Positions 9,145-17,852 of a stretch of DNA of 64,000 nt are shown here, piece by piece. How positions within the stretch are numbered: position 1 is the stretch's first letter; every line of letters begins with the position of its first letter. Location: NCBI GenBank assembly GCA_003565625.1, contig PXBD01000044.1:1-64000 (forward strand), written 5' to 3'. The notes under the pieces were generated by a model. The model searched no databases. It was not told where the DNA came from and worked only from the letters and a program-made list of their open reading frames with translations. The stretch comes from Gammaproteobacteria bacterium (GTDB taxonomy: Bacteria > Pseudomonadota > Gammaproteobacteria > Xanthomonadales > Wenzhouxiangellaceae). A program made the position numbers and the translations under genes.

Positions 9145-9174
9145 TTGACTTCCGGACCCGGAAATCGGTAATGT
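9145..9174 (+). promoter_or_regulatory. candidate promoter of the M23 peptidase gene
   Basis: TTGACT (9145-9150), 18-bp spacer, TAATGT (9169-9174), with predicted start near 9181, about 24 bases before ATG 9205. The -10 overlaps an inverted repeat CGGTAA-TG-TTACCG (9166-9179), and a second one, TCCGG-AC-CCGGA, lies in the spacer, so a repressor could bind here. The -10 is weak. Confidence 0.4.
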
Positions 9175-9204
9175 TACCGGGTTTTTCGATCACAAAGCTC
9201 AAGC

Positions 9205-10704
9205 ATGATGAGAAAAGCCATGGCGCGCCGTCGCGTTGGCACGACCCGACACCGCCTGGTTGCCCGCATTCACGGGTGGCTGGGGCGGGCAACTGTTCAG
9301 GCATCATCATGGCTGGGCACGGTGCGCAGCGCGCTGATCGACCACCCGCGCTGGTCCGTCGCGGCCATCGCCCTGATCGCGCTGGGCCTGGTCCTGAACC
9401 TGGTCGACTTCAGCCCTCAGGATCAGGGCGCGATGGTCAGTGAACGGGTTCTTGTGCTCCCTGAGCCGGGCGAGCGGATTGCCGAACAGGCGGTGCAGCC
9501 GGCAACCGCGGCACCGGCAGCGGTTGTCGACCATGCTGATTCGAAGACCATCGAATCCGCCCGCCCAGCGGGCCGGGACTGGCAGCTGGTGGAAGTCCGG
9601 TCCGGCCAGACCCTGGAGCGTATCTTTCGCAACCTGGGGCTGAGCGCGCGCGATCTGCATGAGGTGGTTTCGCTGGACCAATACACCCGCCGCCTGGCGC
9701 GCATCCGACCGGGAGACCAGTTCGGCTTCGACATCGACGATGATGGCCAGTTTGTTGCCCTGCGCGCCGACTACGACGAAGATCGCTGGCTGATTGTCCA
9801 GCGGGGCGAGGACGGACTGGAGAGCAGAATGCAGCCCCGCGCGATGGATTCGCGCATCGTCGAGGCCAGCGGAATCATTTCCTCGTCGTTGTTCAACGCG
9901 GCCTCGAAGGCCGGCCTGTCGGACAACATGACCATGCGCCTGGCCAACATCTTCGGCTGGGACATCGATTTCGCCCTCGACATTCGCTCGGGTGACCGCT
10001 TCGCGCTGATCTATGAAGAAATCTGGCGCGACGGGGAATTCCTGCGCGACGGCCCGATTCTGGCGGCCCGGTTCGTCAACCGCGGCGACAGCTTCGAGGC
10101 CATTCGCTTTGATGCCGGCAACGGCCCGGACTACTTCGCTCCCGACGGGCGGCCGATGCGCAAAGCCTTCCTGCGCGCGCCGCTGAACTTCACCCGGGTC
10201 ACATCGAATTTCAATCCGCGACGCTTCCACCCCATTACCCGGCAGGTGCGACCACACAACGGGACCGACTACGGTGCTCCCACCGGCACTCCGGTCTGGG
10301 CGGCCGGAGATGGCCGGGTCATTCGGTCGGCCTACAACAACGCCAACGGCAACTACGTGTTCATCCAGCACGGCAACCACATCGTCACCCGCTACCTGCA
10401 TCTGCATCGGCGCAGCGTCCGCGTTGGTGACCGGGTCCGCCAGGGACAAACCATCGGCACCGTGGGCATGACCGGCATGGCCACCGGACCGCATCTGCAT
10501 TACGAGTTTCTCGTCAACGGCGCGCATCGCAATCCGCGCACGGTCGACTTGCCCGACGCCGACCCGCTGCCGGCAGACCAGATGGAGGCATTCCGCCAGG
10601 CGCAACGTCCGCTCCTGGCCCAACTTGATGCCCTGCAAGGTCCCACCGTACTGCTCGCGCAGCGTGATGAACTCCGCTGCGAGGGTGCCGACACCGACTG
10701 CTGA
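9205..10704 (+). CDS. M23-family murein DD-endopeptidase (MepM-like)
   Basis: Zinc peptidase predicted to cut peptide crosslinks in peptidoglycan. The 499-residue product has one N-terminal transmembrane anchor (about residues 50-70), an OapA/LysM-like region (about 128-180, with [15 protein letters not shown]), and the C-terminal LytM/M23 domain. The zinc ligands are visible in [14 protein letters not shown] (HxxxD), and the HxH motif in GPHLHYEF. The catalytic residues are complete, so it is probably active in the periplasm. ATG codons at 9205, 9208 and 9220 are all possible starts. It is followed after two bases by anmK, which phosphorylates a product of murein turnover, so the two are probably coexpressed. 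Confidence 0.9.
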   Translation: MMRKAMARRRVGTTRHRLVARIHGWLGRATVQASSWLGTVRSALIDHPRWSVAAIALIALGLVLNLVDFSPQDQGAMVSERVLVLPEPGERIAEQAVQPATAAPAAVVDHADSKTIESARPAGRDWQLVEVRSGQTLERIFRNLGLSARDLHEVVSLDQYTRRLARIRPGDQFGFDIDDDGQFVALRADYDEDRWLIVQRGEDGLESRMQPRAMDSRIVEASGIISSSLFNAASKAGLSDNMTMRLANIFGWDIDFALDIRSGDRFALIYEEIWRDGEFLRDGPILAARFVNRGDSFEAIRFDAGNGPDYFAPDGRPMRKAFLRAPLNFTRVTSNFNPRRFHPITRQVRPHNGTDYGAPTGTPVWAAGDGRVIRSAYNNANGNYVFIQHGNHIVTRYLHLHRRSVRVGDRVRQGQTIGTVGMTGMATGPHLHYEFLVNGAHRNPRTVDLPDADPLPADQMEAFRQAQRPLLAQLDALQGPTVLLAQRDELRCEGADTDC

Positions 10705-10706
10705 GC

Positions 10707-11858
10707 GTGCACGAACGCTACGTCGGACTGCTCTCCGGCACCAGCATGGACGGCATTGATGCGGTCGTCGCAGAATTCGAAACACCGACCGCGCACATTC
10801 TGGCCCAGCGCACGCTGGCCTTCCCGGAGCCAGTCACCGAGGCCCTGGACCAGGCCCGCAATGACCCCGACCGTTTTCCGGCCGCCCGGCTTGCCAGACT
10901 GGATGCCCTTCTGGGGGACGCCTTCGCGGCCGCGGCACTGGAAGTCATCGAGGCCGCCGGCATCGCTGCCGGTCAGATTCGGGCGATCGGCAGCCATGGA
11001 CAGACAATCCTGCATCGACCCGACGATGTTCCCCCGACAACCCTGCAGATTGGCGATCCGCACCGGATTGCCGCCCGCACCGGGCTGGTGACCGTCGCCG
11101 ATTTTCGCCGCTCCGACCTCGCCGCAGGCGGACAGGGAGCACCGCTGGCGCCTTTGTTCCATCGCGAGCAACTCTTCAGCGCGGAAGAAAATCGGGTGGT
11201 GCTCAACCTGGGCGGCATCGCCAATATCAGTATTCTTCCGGCCAGCGGCGGCGTGGGCGGGTTCGATACCGGCCCGGCCAACTGCTTGCTGGATGCCTGG
11301 TATCGCCGTCACCATTCCGGGCGTTTCGACCCGGCCGGCTCCTGGGCAGCAAGCGGCACCGTCGATTCGGCCTGGCTCAACGTTTTGCTGGCCGATGGCT
11401 ACTTTGCCCGGCCCGCGCCCAAAAGCACCGGGATCGAGTACTTCAGTCCGGCCTGGCTGGATGCCCGCCTGCCTGCCGGGTCCGACAGGCGGCCAGCGGA
11501 TGTTCAGGCCACCCTGATGGAGCTCTCGGCCCAGAGCATCGCAGGCGCCATTGCCGGCCTGCCCGCAGCCCAGCGGCCACAACAGATCATTGTCTGCGGC
11601 GGCGGCGTGCACAACCAGACTCTGATGGGCAGACTCGCCAAACTGGTGCGTCCAGCCCGACTGGATTCCTCGGCCCGCTTCGGCCTTGATCCTGATCACA
11701 TCGAATCTCTTCTGTTCGCCTGGTTGGCGCGGGAGCGGCTGGCCGGACGACCCATATTGTCGGGGCCGGTAACCGGCGCCGCGCGGCCAATCCTGGCCGG
11801 GAGTGTCGTGCGCCCGGGTGACGGAACAGCGCGCACCGTCAAGAGTCTGATGGATTGA
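10707..11858 (+). CDS. anmK: anhydro-N-acetylmuramic acid kinase
   Basis: Converts 1,6-anhydro-MurNAc from murein turnover to MurNAc-6-phosphate using ATP. The 383-residue product has the family start GLLSGTSMDGIDA, the DFRRSDLAAGGQGAPL loop with the catalytic aspartate, and NLGGIANIS. Length fits the family (about 370). It starts with GTG at 10707, two bases after the stop of the M23 peptidase. Together with that peptidase and ampG nearby at 14182, it forms a local murein recycling group. Confidence 0.94.
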   Translation: MHERYVGLLSGTSMDGIDAVVAEFETPTAHILAQRTLAFPEPVTEALDQARNDPDRFPAARLARLDALLGDAFAAAALEVIEAAGIAAGQIRAIGSHGQTILHRPDDVPPTTLQIGDPHRIAARTGLVTVADFRRSDLAAGGQGAPLAPLFHREQLFSAEENRVVLNLGGIANISILPASGGVGGFDTGPANCLLDAWYRRHHSGRFDPAGSWAASGTVDSAWLNVLLADGYFARPAPKSTGIEYFSPAWLDARLPAGSDRRPADVQATLMELSAQSIAGAIAGLPAAQRPQQIIVCGGGVHNQTLMGRLAKLVRPARLDSSARFGLDPDHIESLLFAWLARERLAGRPILSGPVTGAARPILAGSVVRPGDGTARTVKSLMD

Positions 11859-11881
11859 ACTCACACACTCCTGCATCGACC

Positions 11882-12469
11882 ATGCACCGCTGCCACAAGA
11901 CACTCGGAATGATTGCTTTTGCCGTTGGTTTGAGCGCCTGCGGCGGACCGGATACCGAAACGGCTCCACCGCCGCCAGAACCTGCGAACGGCAACGACAA
12001 CTTCGCGCGCTCGGAGCCGGCGGAGGCGCCGCCGGACCCAGGCGAATTGACCCTGGATTCCATAGCCGAAACCGATCCGCTGGAAGAGGCGCGTGCGCAG
12101 CGCCAGCAGCTGCGCGAACAACGCGGCAGGAACCGCCACTGGTGGGACGACGATGCCCTGGCCGAACGACTGGGGTTGAATCCGGATCAACGCAGCGCCC
12201 TGCTCGAAGCCCGCGAAGCCCTCCACAGGGTCCGAACCGAAGGTCGTGAACGCATGCGCTCCCAGCGCGAGTTGCAGCGCCATGCCGACACCGCAGGCGA
12301 CCGCGAGCGCCTCGAAGAACTGCAGGCCCAGACCAATGCGCTGCGGCAACAGATGGATGCCGCCGAACAGGCCTGGCAGGAAGACTTGCGCGCCGTTCTC
12401 CGACACGAGCAGATCGAGCGCCTGGCCGAAGAACGCCCGGATCTGGTTCAGCCGCCGGCCGACCGCTAA
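11882..12469 (+). CDS. lipoprotein with charged helical region, function unknown
   Basis: A 195-residue product starting MHRCHKTLGMIAFAVG, with lipobox GLSAC giving a lipid-anchored cysteine near residue 21. A Pro/Glu-rich linker follows. From about residue 65 to the end the sequence is highly charged and helical (many Arg, Glu, Gln), probably a coiled coil; the block LGLNPDQRSALLEAREAL recalls Spy/CpxP-like helical periplasmic proteins, but no defining LTxxQ repeats are clear. A TTG at 11855 is in frame but would spoil the signal peptide. It starts 23 bases after anmK and may belong to that operon. Confidence 0.7.
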   Translation: MHRCHKTLGMIAFAVGLSACGGPDTETAPPPPEPANGNDNFARSEPAEAPPDPGELTLDSIAETDPLEEARAQRQQLREQRGRNRHWWDDDALAERLGLNPDQRSALLEAREALHRVRTEGRERMRSQRELQRHADTAGDRERLEELQAQTNALRQQMDAAEQAWQEDLRAVLRHEQIERLAEERPDLVQPPADR

Positions 12470-12579
12470 GCCCTGCGATATCCAGCCAACACGTGAACTG
12501 GCGCGCGACTTAGCCCACCGTCGCAGTCCACCAAAACCTCTATTGCCCCTGCAATCGGACTACAGGATTTGCGCCAAGG

Positions 12580-14073
12580 TCACCTGGCCGGGTCCTGCGC
12601 GGCGGCATCCGAGTCGGCTTCATCGGCCGGTTGGGCTGCGGCAGGCGCTGTCCGGGATGCCTCGTCTTCGTCCATGAACTGGTTGTTCAGACGCTGCACA
12701 TAGGTCTCAAATTGATCGCGTAGCGCATGCAAGCGCCGGAGCGCGCCGCGCCCAAGCCCGGTCGGTGAGGCCCGCAAAATCGAGCGCCAGAACACCGTGT
12801 TTTTCAGGAAAGCAGCCTGCCAGTTGCCGGAGGCGGTCTCTTGGGGAAGGCTGCGCGCGACCCGGCGCGCCAGCCATCTCCGGTTGAAAAAATGGATGCC
12901 CAGCAGTGCGGCCAGCAACGCGACCGCGGCCGACCCGGATGCGACCGGATGCGCCGGTATCGCCTCGAGCAGCGCGCTGAATCCACCAGCCATGGATCGG
13001 GCCGCATAGAGTGCCGCAGCCAGGAGCACGGCCATCATGACCACATCGATGCGCACCACCCAGCGCCGCCAGCGTCCCAGCGCTTCCTTCAGCGCGGGCA
13101 GGGCATCCATTTCAATCGACTCGGCAATCGCCTGCATTGCACCAACGATGCGGTAGGAACGTGAGGAAGTGATCTCGGCAATCCGGGCATGGATCTGGTC
13201 GCGGTCGCGCGTTGCCCTGGCTTCGTACCGGGCCCGAACCTCGTCGTTGGCAATCTCGACGGCCGCGCTTTCGTTGTAGAGACAATAAAAGCGACCCGTA
13301 GCGTTGCCCTGGCGCACCACCGCACGCTGCCAGGCAGCGACGACCTCCTCGAGGTTGTCCTCGCGCCAGGCGGTATCGATCTGGTTGAGCACAAACACCA
13401 GCTTGGTGAAATCGTTGCGCTCGGCCACCCGGTTGACCAGATGCTCGAGGGTGTCGCGCATGGCTCCGGGCTCCGGGTGCCGGGCGTCGAAAAAGACCAG
13501 CACCAGATCCGACAGATCGATGATGTGGTCGGTCAACTGCAGGATCGTCGCCCGTTGCTCATCGGCGTCAAACCCCGGCGAGTCGATCAGGATCCGGCCA
13601 CGCAGGCGCTCGGACTTGACCGTCTTCATGGCGAGAAAGTGATCGACCGTGCGGCCTGCGCCATCGCTCAAACGTTCGATCTCGTTGCTGACCCGGTAAA
13701 AGGGAAAGCGCGGATCCCCATCCAGGGCCAGACCCGGCAATTCCTTGACCTGCTCACTGGCGCCATAGCTGATCACGGTAAACCGATCGTCCACGGCCTG
13801 GCTGCCGCTGCGCTGCACAGTCGCGCCGATGTATTCGTTGACAAACGTTGATTTGCCCGCCGAGAAGGTCCCGAGCACCGCGATCATCGGCCACCACGAG
13901 ATGGTGAAAGCGTAGGATTCCTCCTCGGGATCCATCAGGCCGGCCGCGTAACCGAGGCGGTCAAGGTCACGGAACAAATCGACCACCCCGTCCAGCGCCG
14001 GGTTCTCCTCTGAAAGTCGATTGCTGAGCAGACTGAGCTGCTGATGTACGCGCGTACCGGGGCGGTTGAACAT
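12580..14073 (-). CDS. membrane-anchored dynamin-like GTPase
   Basis: A 497-residue dynamin-family protein. G1 is GTFSAGKST (residues 68-76), the form typical of bacterial dynamin-like proteins; a G2 threonine lies near 99, G3 is DSPG (164-167) and G4 is NQID (230-233), where Gln replaces the usual Lys. After a helical middle part two hydrophobic helices follow (about 342-361 and 377-396), then an acidic, alanine-rich tail. It is therefore probably anchored in the inner membrane and may remodel or tether membranes; that role is inferred from the family. ATG 14073 is chosen because AGAGG precedes it by six bases. It lies downstream of ampG on the same strand, about 110 bases away. Confidence 0.85.
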   Translation of the reverse strand: MFNRPGTRVHQQLSLLSNRLSEENPALDGVVDLFRDLDRLGYAAGLMDPEEESYAFTISWWPMIAVLGTFSAGKSTFVNEYIGATVQRSGSQAVDDRFTVISYGASEQVKELPGLALDGDPRFPFYRVSNEIERLSDGAGRTVDHFLAMKTVKSERLRGRILIDSPGFDADEQRATILQLTDHIIDLSDLVLVFFDARHPEPGAMRDTLEHLVNRVAERNDFTKLVFVLNQIDTAWREDNLEEVVAAWQRAVVRQGNATGRFYCLYNESAAVEIANDEVRARYEARATRDRDQIHARIAEITSSRSYRIVGAMQAIAESIEMDALPALKEALGRWRRWVVRIDVVMMAVLLAAALYAARSMAGGFSALLEAIPAHPVASGSAAVALLAALLGIHFFNRRWLARRVARSLPQETASGNWQAAFLKNTVFWRSILRASPTGLGRGALRRLHALRDQFETYVQRLNNQFMDEDEASRTAPAAAQPADEADSDAAAQDPAR

Positions 14074-14181
14074 ACGACCTCTGCCATTGGGACCCACTGC
14101 AGGATAAACGCCTGGTTTCGTAATTGCCAGCGGCTACCGGCCCGGGCTGCAGCCAGACCGGGCCTGAAACCTAAGCGGTCT

Positions 14182-15555
14182 TCAGCCCGGGTCGCCCCGA
14201 AGCATGGCGCGGTTGATCTCGACCTTGCGCTGCATGAGGTAGATCACCAGCAGCATCGCCGGAATCCCGAGGGCCGAGGCATAGAAGAAGAAAAACACGT
14301 AGCTGGTCTGATCGACGATCCAGCCCGAGGGCCCGCCGAGGAACTTGCCCGGCAGGGTCATTAATGAACTGAAAAGAGCATATTGCGTAGCGGTATAGCG
14401 GCGGCTGACCAGGCCCGACATCCAGGCGATGAACACCGTGGCCGAGAAGCCGACGAAAAAATTGTCGCCGGTAATCGTCATGGTCAGCGCCCACAGCACC
14501 GGCTGCAGGGTCGCCAGCCAGGCAAACAGGAGGTTGGTCGCAGCGATTCCGACCGCGCCGACCAACATCATCGGCATCAGGCCAAAGCGTGCCACCATCA
14601 GGCCGCCGACCAGGCCGCCGGTGATGGTCATCGCCACCCCGAACAGACCGCTGATGGCGCCGATCTGCGACAAGCTGTAACCCACGTCGAGGTACAGCGG
14701 ATTGGCCATCGCGGCCATCGACAGATCACTGGCCTTGTACAGCCCGACCAGGGCCAGGATCGGCAGCGCCAGCCAGCGGAAGCGGCGCAGGAAATCGACG
14801 AACGGGGCAACCACCGCGCCGGTGATCCAGGCGCCCATGTCGGCGGCAAAGCCTGTCAGCGGCGTACGCTCACGAAACGCAATCACCAGCGGGTCTTTTT
14901 CGATGTCCAGGCGTTCCGGCGAGGACGGCTCGGGCGAAATGGCCACGGCCAGCATGCCGATGATCATCAGGGCCGCCATGGCCAGGTAGGCGGCAGTCCA
15001 GCCAACCGCATCGGCCACGAACAGCGCACCGGCGCCGGTCGCCAGCAAGGCCAGGCGGTACCCGAGCACGTAGGTACCGGCCAGTGCAGCCTGGAATTCG
15101 ACCGCATCAGACTCGATTCGGAAGGCATCGATGGTGATGTCCTGGGTCGCCGAGGCAAACGCCACCACCACCGCCAAAAGCGCCAGCTGGGTGAGCTGGG
15201 TGAGCGGGTCGGTCACGGCCATCCCGGCCAGGCCCAGCACGATGGCCAGCTGCGCGGCCAGCATCCAGCCTCTTCGCTGGCCCAGCCAGACGGTCAGGAG
15301 TGGTAACCGAATGCGGTCGACCACCGGCGCCCACAGCACCTTGATCGAGTAGGTGATGCCGACCCAGGCAAAAAAGCCGATCGCGGTTCGCGACACACCC
15401 TCCGAGCGCAGCCAGGCGGTGAGGGTGGAAAACACCAGCATGAACGGCAGCCCGGCGGAAAAGCCGAGCAGCAGCATGCGCAGCACCGTCGGGCGGGTAT
15501 AGACCGCCCAGGCATCGCGCCAGCTGCGGCGCGGTGACGAAACCTCAGTCGGCAT
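14182..15555 (-). CDS. ampG: AmpG-like muropeptide permease (MFS)
   Basis: A 457-residue major facilitator protein with 12-14 hydrophobic helices. The N-terminus (LLLGFSAGLPFMLVFSTLTAWL), FAWVGITYSIKVLWAPVVDR and the ATQDITIDAFR block are characteristic of AmpG, which carries GlcNAc-anhydroMurNAc and its peptides from periplasm to cytoplasm for recycling. In relatives it also feeds beta-lactamase induction; no ampR or ampC is seen here. The start ATG at 15555 lies 11 bases inside xthA, so translation is probably coupled. anmK, acting on the imported sugar, is 2.3 kb away on the other strand. Confidence 0.88.
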   Translation of the reverse strand: MPTEVSSPRRSWRDAWAVYTRPTVLRMLLLGFSAGLPFMLVFSTLTAWLRSEGVSRTAIGFFAWVGITYSIKVLWAPVVDRIRLPLLTVWLGQRRGWMLAAQLAIVLGLAGMAVTDPLTQLTQLALLAVVVAFASATQDITIDAFRIESDAVEFQAALAGTYVLGYRLALLATGAGALFVADAVGWTAAYLAMAALMIIGMLAVAISPEPSSPERLDIEKDPLVIAFRERTPLTGFAADMGAWITGAVVAPFVDFLRRFRWLALPILALVGLYKASDLSMAAMANPLYLDVGYSLSQIGAISGLFGVAMTITGGLVGGLMVARFGLMPMMLVGAVGIAATNLLFAWLATLQPVLWALTMTITGDNFFVGFSATVFIAWMSGLVSRRYTATQYALFSSLMTLPGKFLGGPSGWIVDQTSYVFFFFYASALGIPAMLLVIYLMQRKVEINRAMLRGDPG

Positions 15556-16312
15556 AGTCGAGGATCAGCGGCGCATGATCCGAGAAACGCCCCTCGACAT
15601 AGATCTCGGCGCCCCGGACCCGGTCTTTGAGGCCCTGGCTGACGACGTGGTAGTCGATGCGCCACCCCACGTTGTTGTCCCAGGCCCGGCCCCGGTTGGA
15701 CCACCAGGTGTAGCGATCGGGGCGCGGGTCGACCTCGCGGAAGGCGTCGACCAGGCCGACGGGGCCGAACACCTCGTCCAGCCAGGCGCGCTCTTCGGGC
15801 AGGAAGCCGGAGTTCTTCTGGTTGGCCTTCCAGTTCTTGAGATCAATTTCCTTGTGGGCGATGTTCCAGTCGCCGCAGATCACGTAGTCGCGACCGTCGG
15901 CGGCCAGCTCGGCCAGCATCGGCTGGAAATGATCCATGCAGCGGTACTTGAACTGCTGGCGCTCATCCTTGGAGGTACCGGACGGCAGGTAGAGTGAAAT
16001 GACGCTCAAGTTGCCGAAGTCGGCCCGCAGCCAGCGGCCCTCGCGATCGAATTCTTCCCAGCCCAGGCCATAGCTGACCTGATCGGGCTGCAGGCGCGAA
16101 TAGAGCGCAACACCGGAATAGCCCTTCTTTTCAGCATCGTGGTAGAAGCAGTGGTAGCCGGCCGGGAAAAAGGCACGGTCAACCAGCTGCGGCAGCTGCG
16201 CCTTGGTTTCCTGGATGCAGACGAAGTCAACGTTCTGGGCCGGCAACCAGTCAAAGAAACCCTTGCGCGCGGCCGCGCGGATGCCGTTGGCGTTCAGCGA
16301 GAGGATGCGCAT
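15545..16312 (-). CDS. xthA: exodeoxyribonuclease III (AP endonuclease)
   Basis: A 255-residue exonuclease III-type endonuclease/exonuclease/phosphatase protein for base-excision repair. Visible motifs are LNANGIRAA at the N-terminus, CIQETKAQ with the metal-binding Glu, ICGDWNIAH (Asp/Asn pair), the WWSNRG loop and the catalytic C-terminal SDHAPL. ATG 16312 gives MRILSLNANG; a TTG two codons upstream is less likely. It overlaps ampG by 11 bases and lies about 87 bases downstream of the membrane-fusion protein gene, all on the minus strand. Confidence 0.93.
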   Translation of the reverse strand: MRILSLNANGIRAAARKGFFDWLPAQNVDFVCIQETKAQLPQLVDRAFFPAGYHCFYHDAEKKGYSGVALYSRLQPDQVSYGLGWEEFDREGRWLRADFGNLSVISLYLPSGTSKDERQQFKYRCMDHFQPMLAELAADGRDYVICGDWNIAHKEIDLKNWKANQKNSGFLPEERAWLDEVFGPVGLVDAFREVDPRPDRYTWWSNRGRAWDNNVGWRIDYHVVSQGLKDRVRGAEIYVEGRFSDHAPLILDYAD

Positions 16313-16399
16313 GTTCAAACACCGGGTCGGTCTTCAGAATCAGCGGCTATGGTAACCGCGCCGGCGACCTGCCTCGAGACGCAAACCCGATCCGGAATC

Positions 16400-17593
16400 T
16401 TAGTCCGCGCGCACCCGTATGCCGTCGGCAATCCGATCGCCCGGGTGGATGATCAGCCGCTCACCCGGTTCGAGCCCGCTCAGGATCTGGCTGACCAGGC
16501 CGCTGCTGCGGCCCCGCTCGACCTCGCGTCGTTGAGCGCGCCCATTGTCGACGACGTAAACGGCCCAGCCGTCGGCGTGACGGAACAGCGCGCTGGTCGG
16601 CACCTGCAGCACGTCCTCTTCTTCCCACAGCACGAACTCTGCTTCGACCCGAAAGCCCACGCCCAGCTGGGCCCAGGCCTGTTCGGGCTCGACGAAATCA
16701 ATGATGACCGGTACGCGCTGCTCGTCTACGCCCAGGGCCGAGACCCGCGTGAATCCGGCAGGCTCGACCCGCCGCACGATACCCTCGAGCGCCTCGTCAC
16801 CCCCCCAGCCGGTCATCAGCACACCCATGCCGGGCCGAACGCGAACCGCCATCATGGTCAGCAAATCCACCTGGACTTCCAGGTCGACCAGACTGCCAAC
16901 CTCGAGTACCGGCTCGCCGGCAGCAACCGCGCCTTCGCAGCAGCGTTGCCGGCGCAGGACCAAGCCGTCGATGGGTGAGCGCACTTCCAGTTCGGGCTGG
17001 TCCTCGGCCGGGCGCTGGCCGCTGGCGATATCGAGCACGGCGCGCGCGCTTTCGACCTCGAAACCGGCCACCTCAACGGCGAACTCGGCCGCCCGGCGCG
17101 CCGCGTTCTGGCGCTCGCGAGCGGCGCGCACGCGGTCCATTTTAGCGCTCGAGACCAGTCCGCGCTCGTGCAGCTCGACCTGGCGCTGGTACTCGCGCTC
17201 AGCCAGGCGGGCGTCGGCGTCGGCGGTTTCCAGGTTGGCGCGCGCGGTCTGCTGGCGCGCGCGGGCCGCCGACAATGCCTCGCGCGCCTGCTCCAGGCTG
17301 CGCACATCCAGCGCCGGAGCCGGCAACGGCTCCATGCGGAACAAGGTCTGGCCCAGCCCGACCTCGTCACCCGGCTCCGGCTGCACGCGCAGCAAAAAGC
17401 CGGCGATCGGAGCCGAGACCGTGTAGGTATTGCGCAGCCGGGTCTGGCCTTCCTCGTCGACCGATTCGACAAAGCGCCCGAGCGTGACCTCGCCCACCGT
17501 CACCGGATGCGGCGAAGGCCTGAGCGCCAGGACCAGGACGACGACCAGGGCCACCCCCACCAGGGGCAGAATCCAGCGTTTTTTGCGTTTCAT
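16400..17593 (-). CDS. periplasmic adaptor (HlyD/MacA-like) of an ABC exporter
   Basis: A 397-residue membrane-fusion protein: basic N-terminus (MKRKKRW), one membrane anchor (about 7-25), a lipoyl-type half domain, a long coiled-coil hairpin rich in Ala/Arg/Glu (about 95-195), the second lipoyl half (ELEVRSPIDGLVLRR) and beta-barrel domains. Such adaptors link an inner-membrane pump to an outer-membrane channel. The permease and ATPase genes lie directly upstream on the same strand, interrupted only by repeat element B, so the three probably form one exporter. GGTGAG precedes ATG 17593; the longer frame upstream is not conserved. The exported substrate is unknown. Confidence 0.86.
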   Translation of the reverse strand: MKRKKRWILPLVGVALVVVLVLALRPSPHPVTVGEVTLGRFVESVDEEGQTRLRNTYTVSAPIAGFLLRVQPEPGDEVGLGQTLFRMEPLPAPALDVRSLEQAREALSAARARQQTARANLETADADARLAEREYQRQVELHERGLVSSAKMDRVRAARERQNAARRAAEFAVEVAGFEVESARAVLDIASGQRPAEDQPELEVRSPIDGLVLRRQRCCEGAVAAGEPVLEVGSLVDLEVQVDLLTMMAVRVRPGMGVLMTGWGGDEALEGIVRRVEPAGFTRVSALGVDEQRVPVIIDFVEPEQAWAQLGVGFRVEAEFVLWEEEDVLQVPTSALFRHADGWAVYVVDNGRAQRREVERGRSSGLVSQILSGLEPGERLIIHPGDRIADGIRVRAD

Positions 17594-17673
17594 CTTGCTC
17601 ACCACCGTACAGCGATTTCCTGATTCATGCGGCCAGGCCAGTCGATGCGCCACGACCGATAGCCAATTTTTCT

Positions 17674-17823
17674 AACCGCAGATGAACGCGGATGAACGCA
17701 GATGATTTGATGTTGGAGCTCGGAAACGTCCAACGCGTAAAGGCTCGGCGGCTTAGCCAATCACAACTCTCGTATTGAAAGCTTTTTTCCTTATCCGCGT
17801 TCATCTGCGTTCATCTGCGGTTA
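17674..17823. repeat. inverted-end intergenic repeat element, copy B
   Basis: The left end (17674-17705) starts AACCGCAGATGAACGCGGAT and continues GAACGCAGATGA; the right end (17793-17823) is the near-perfect reverse complement. The 87 bases between are unrelated to the interior of copy A at 1801 apart from similar length. It occupies the gap between the ABC permease and its adaptor gene. Transcribed, the ends would pair into a stem of about 31 bp. Because it lies inside a likely operon it could affect the level of the downstream adaptor message. Confidence 0.85.
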
Positions 17824-17852
17824 CATAAATGCCTTTACCACCATCCAGCACT

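Noticed and set aside
12470-12579. Possible RNA gene between the lipoprotein and dynamin-like genes
   Set aside because: No promoter, terminator or tRNA-like fold was seen in these 110 bases; the genes converge here.
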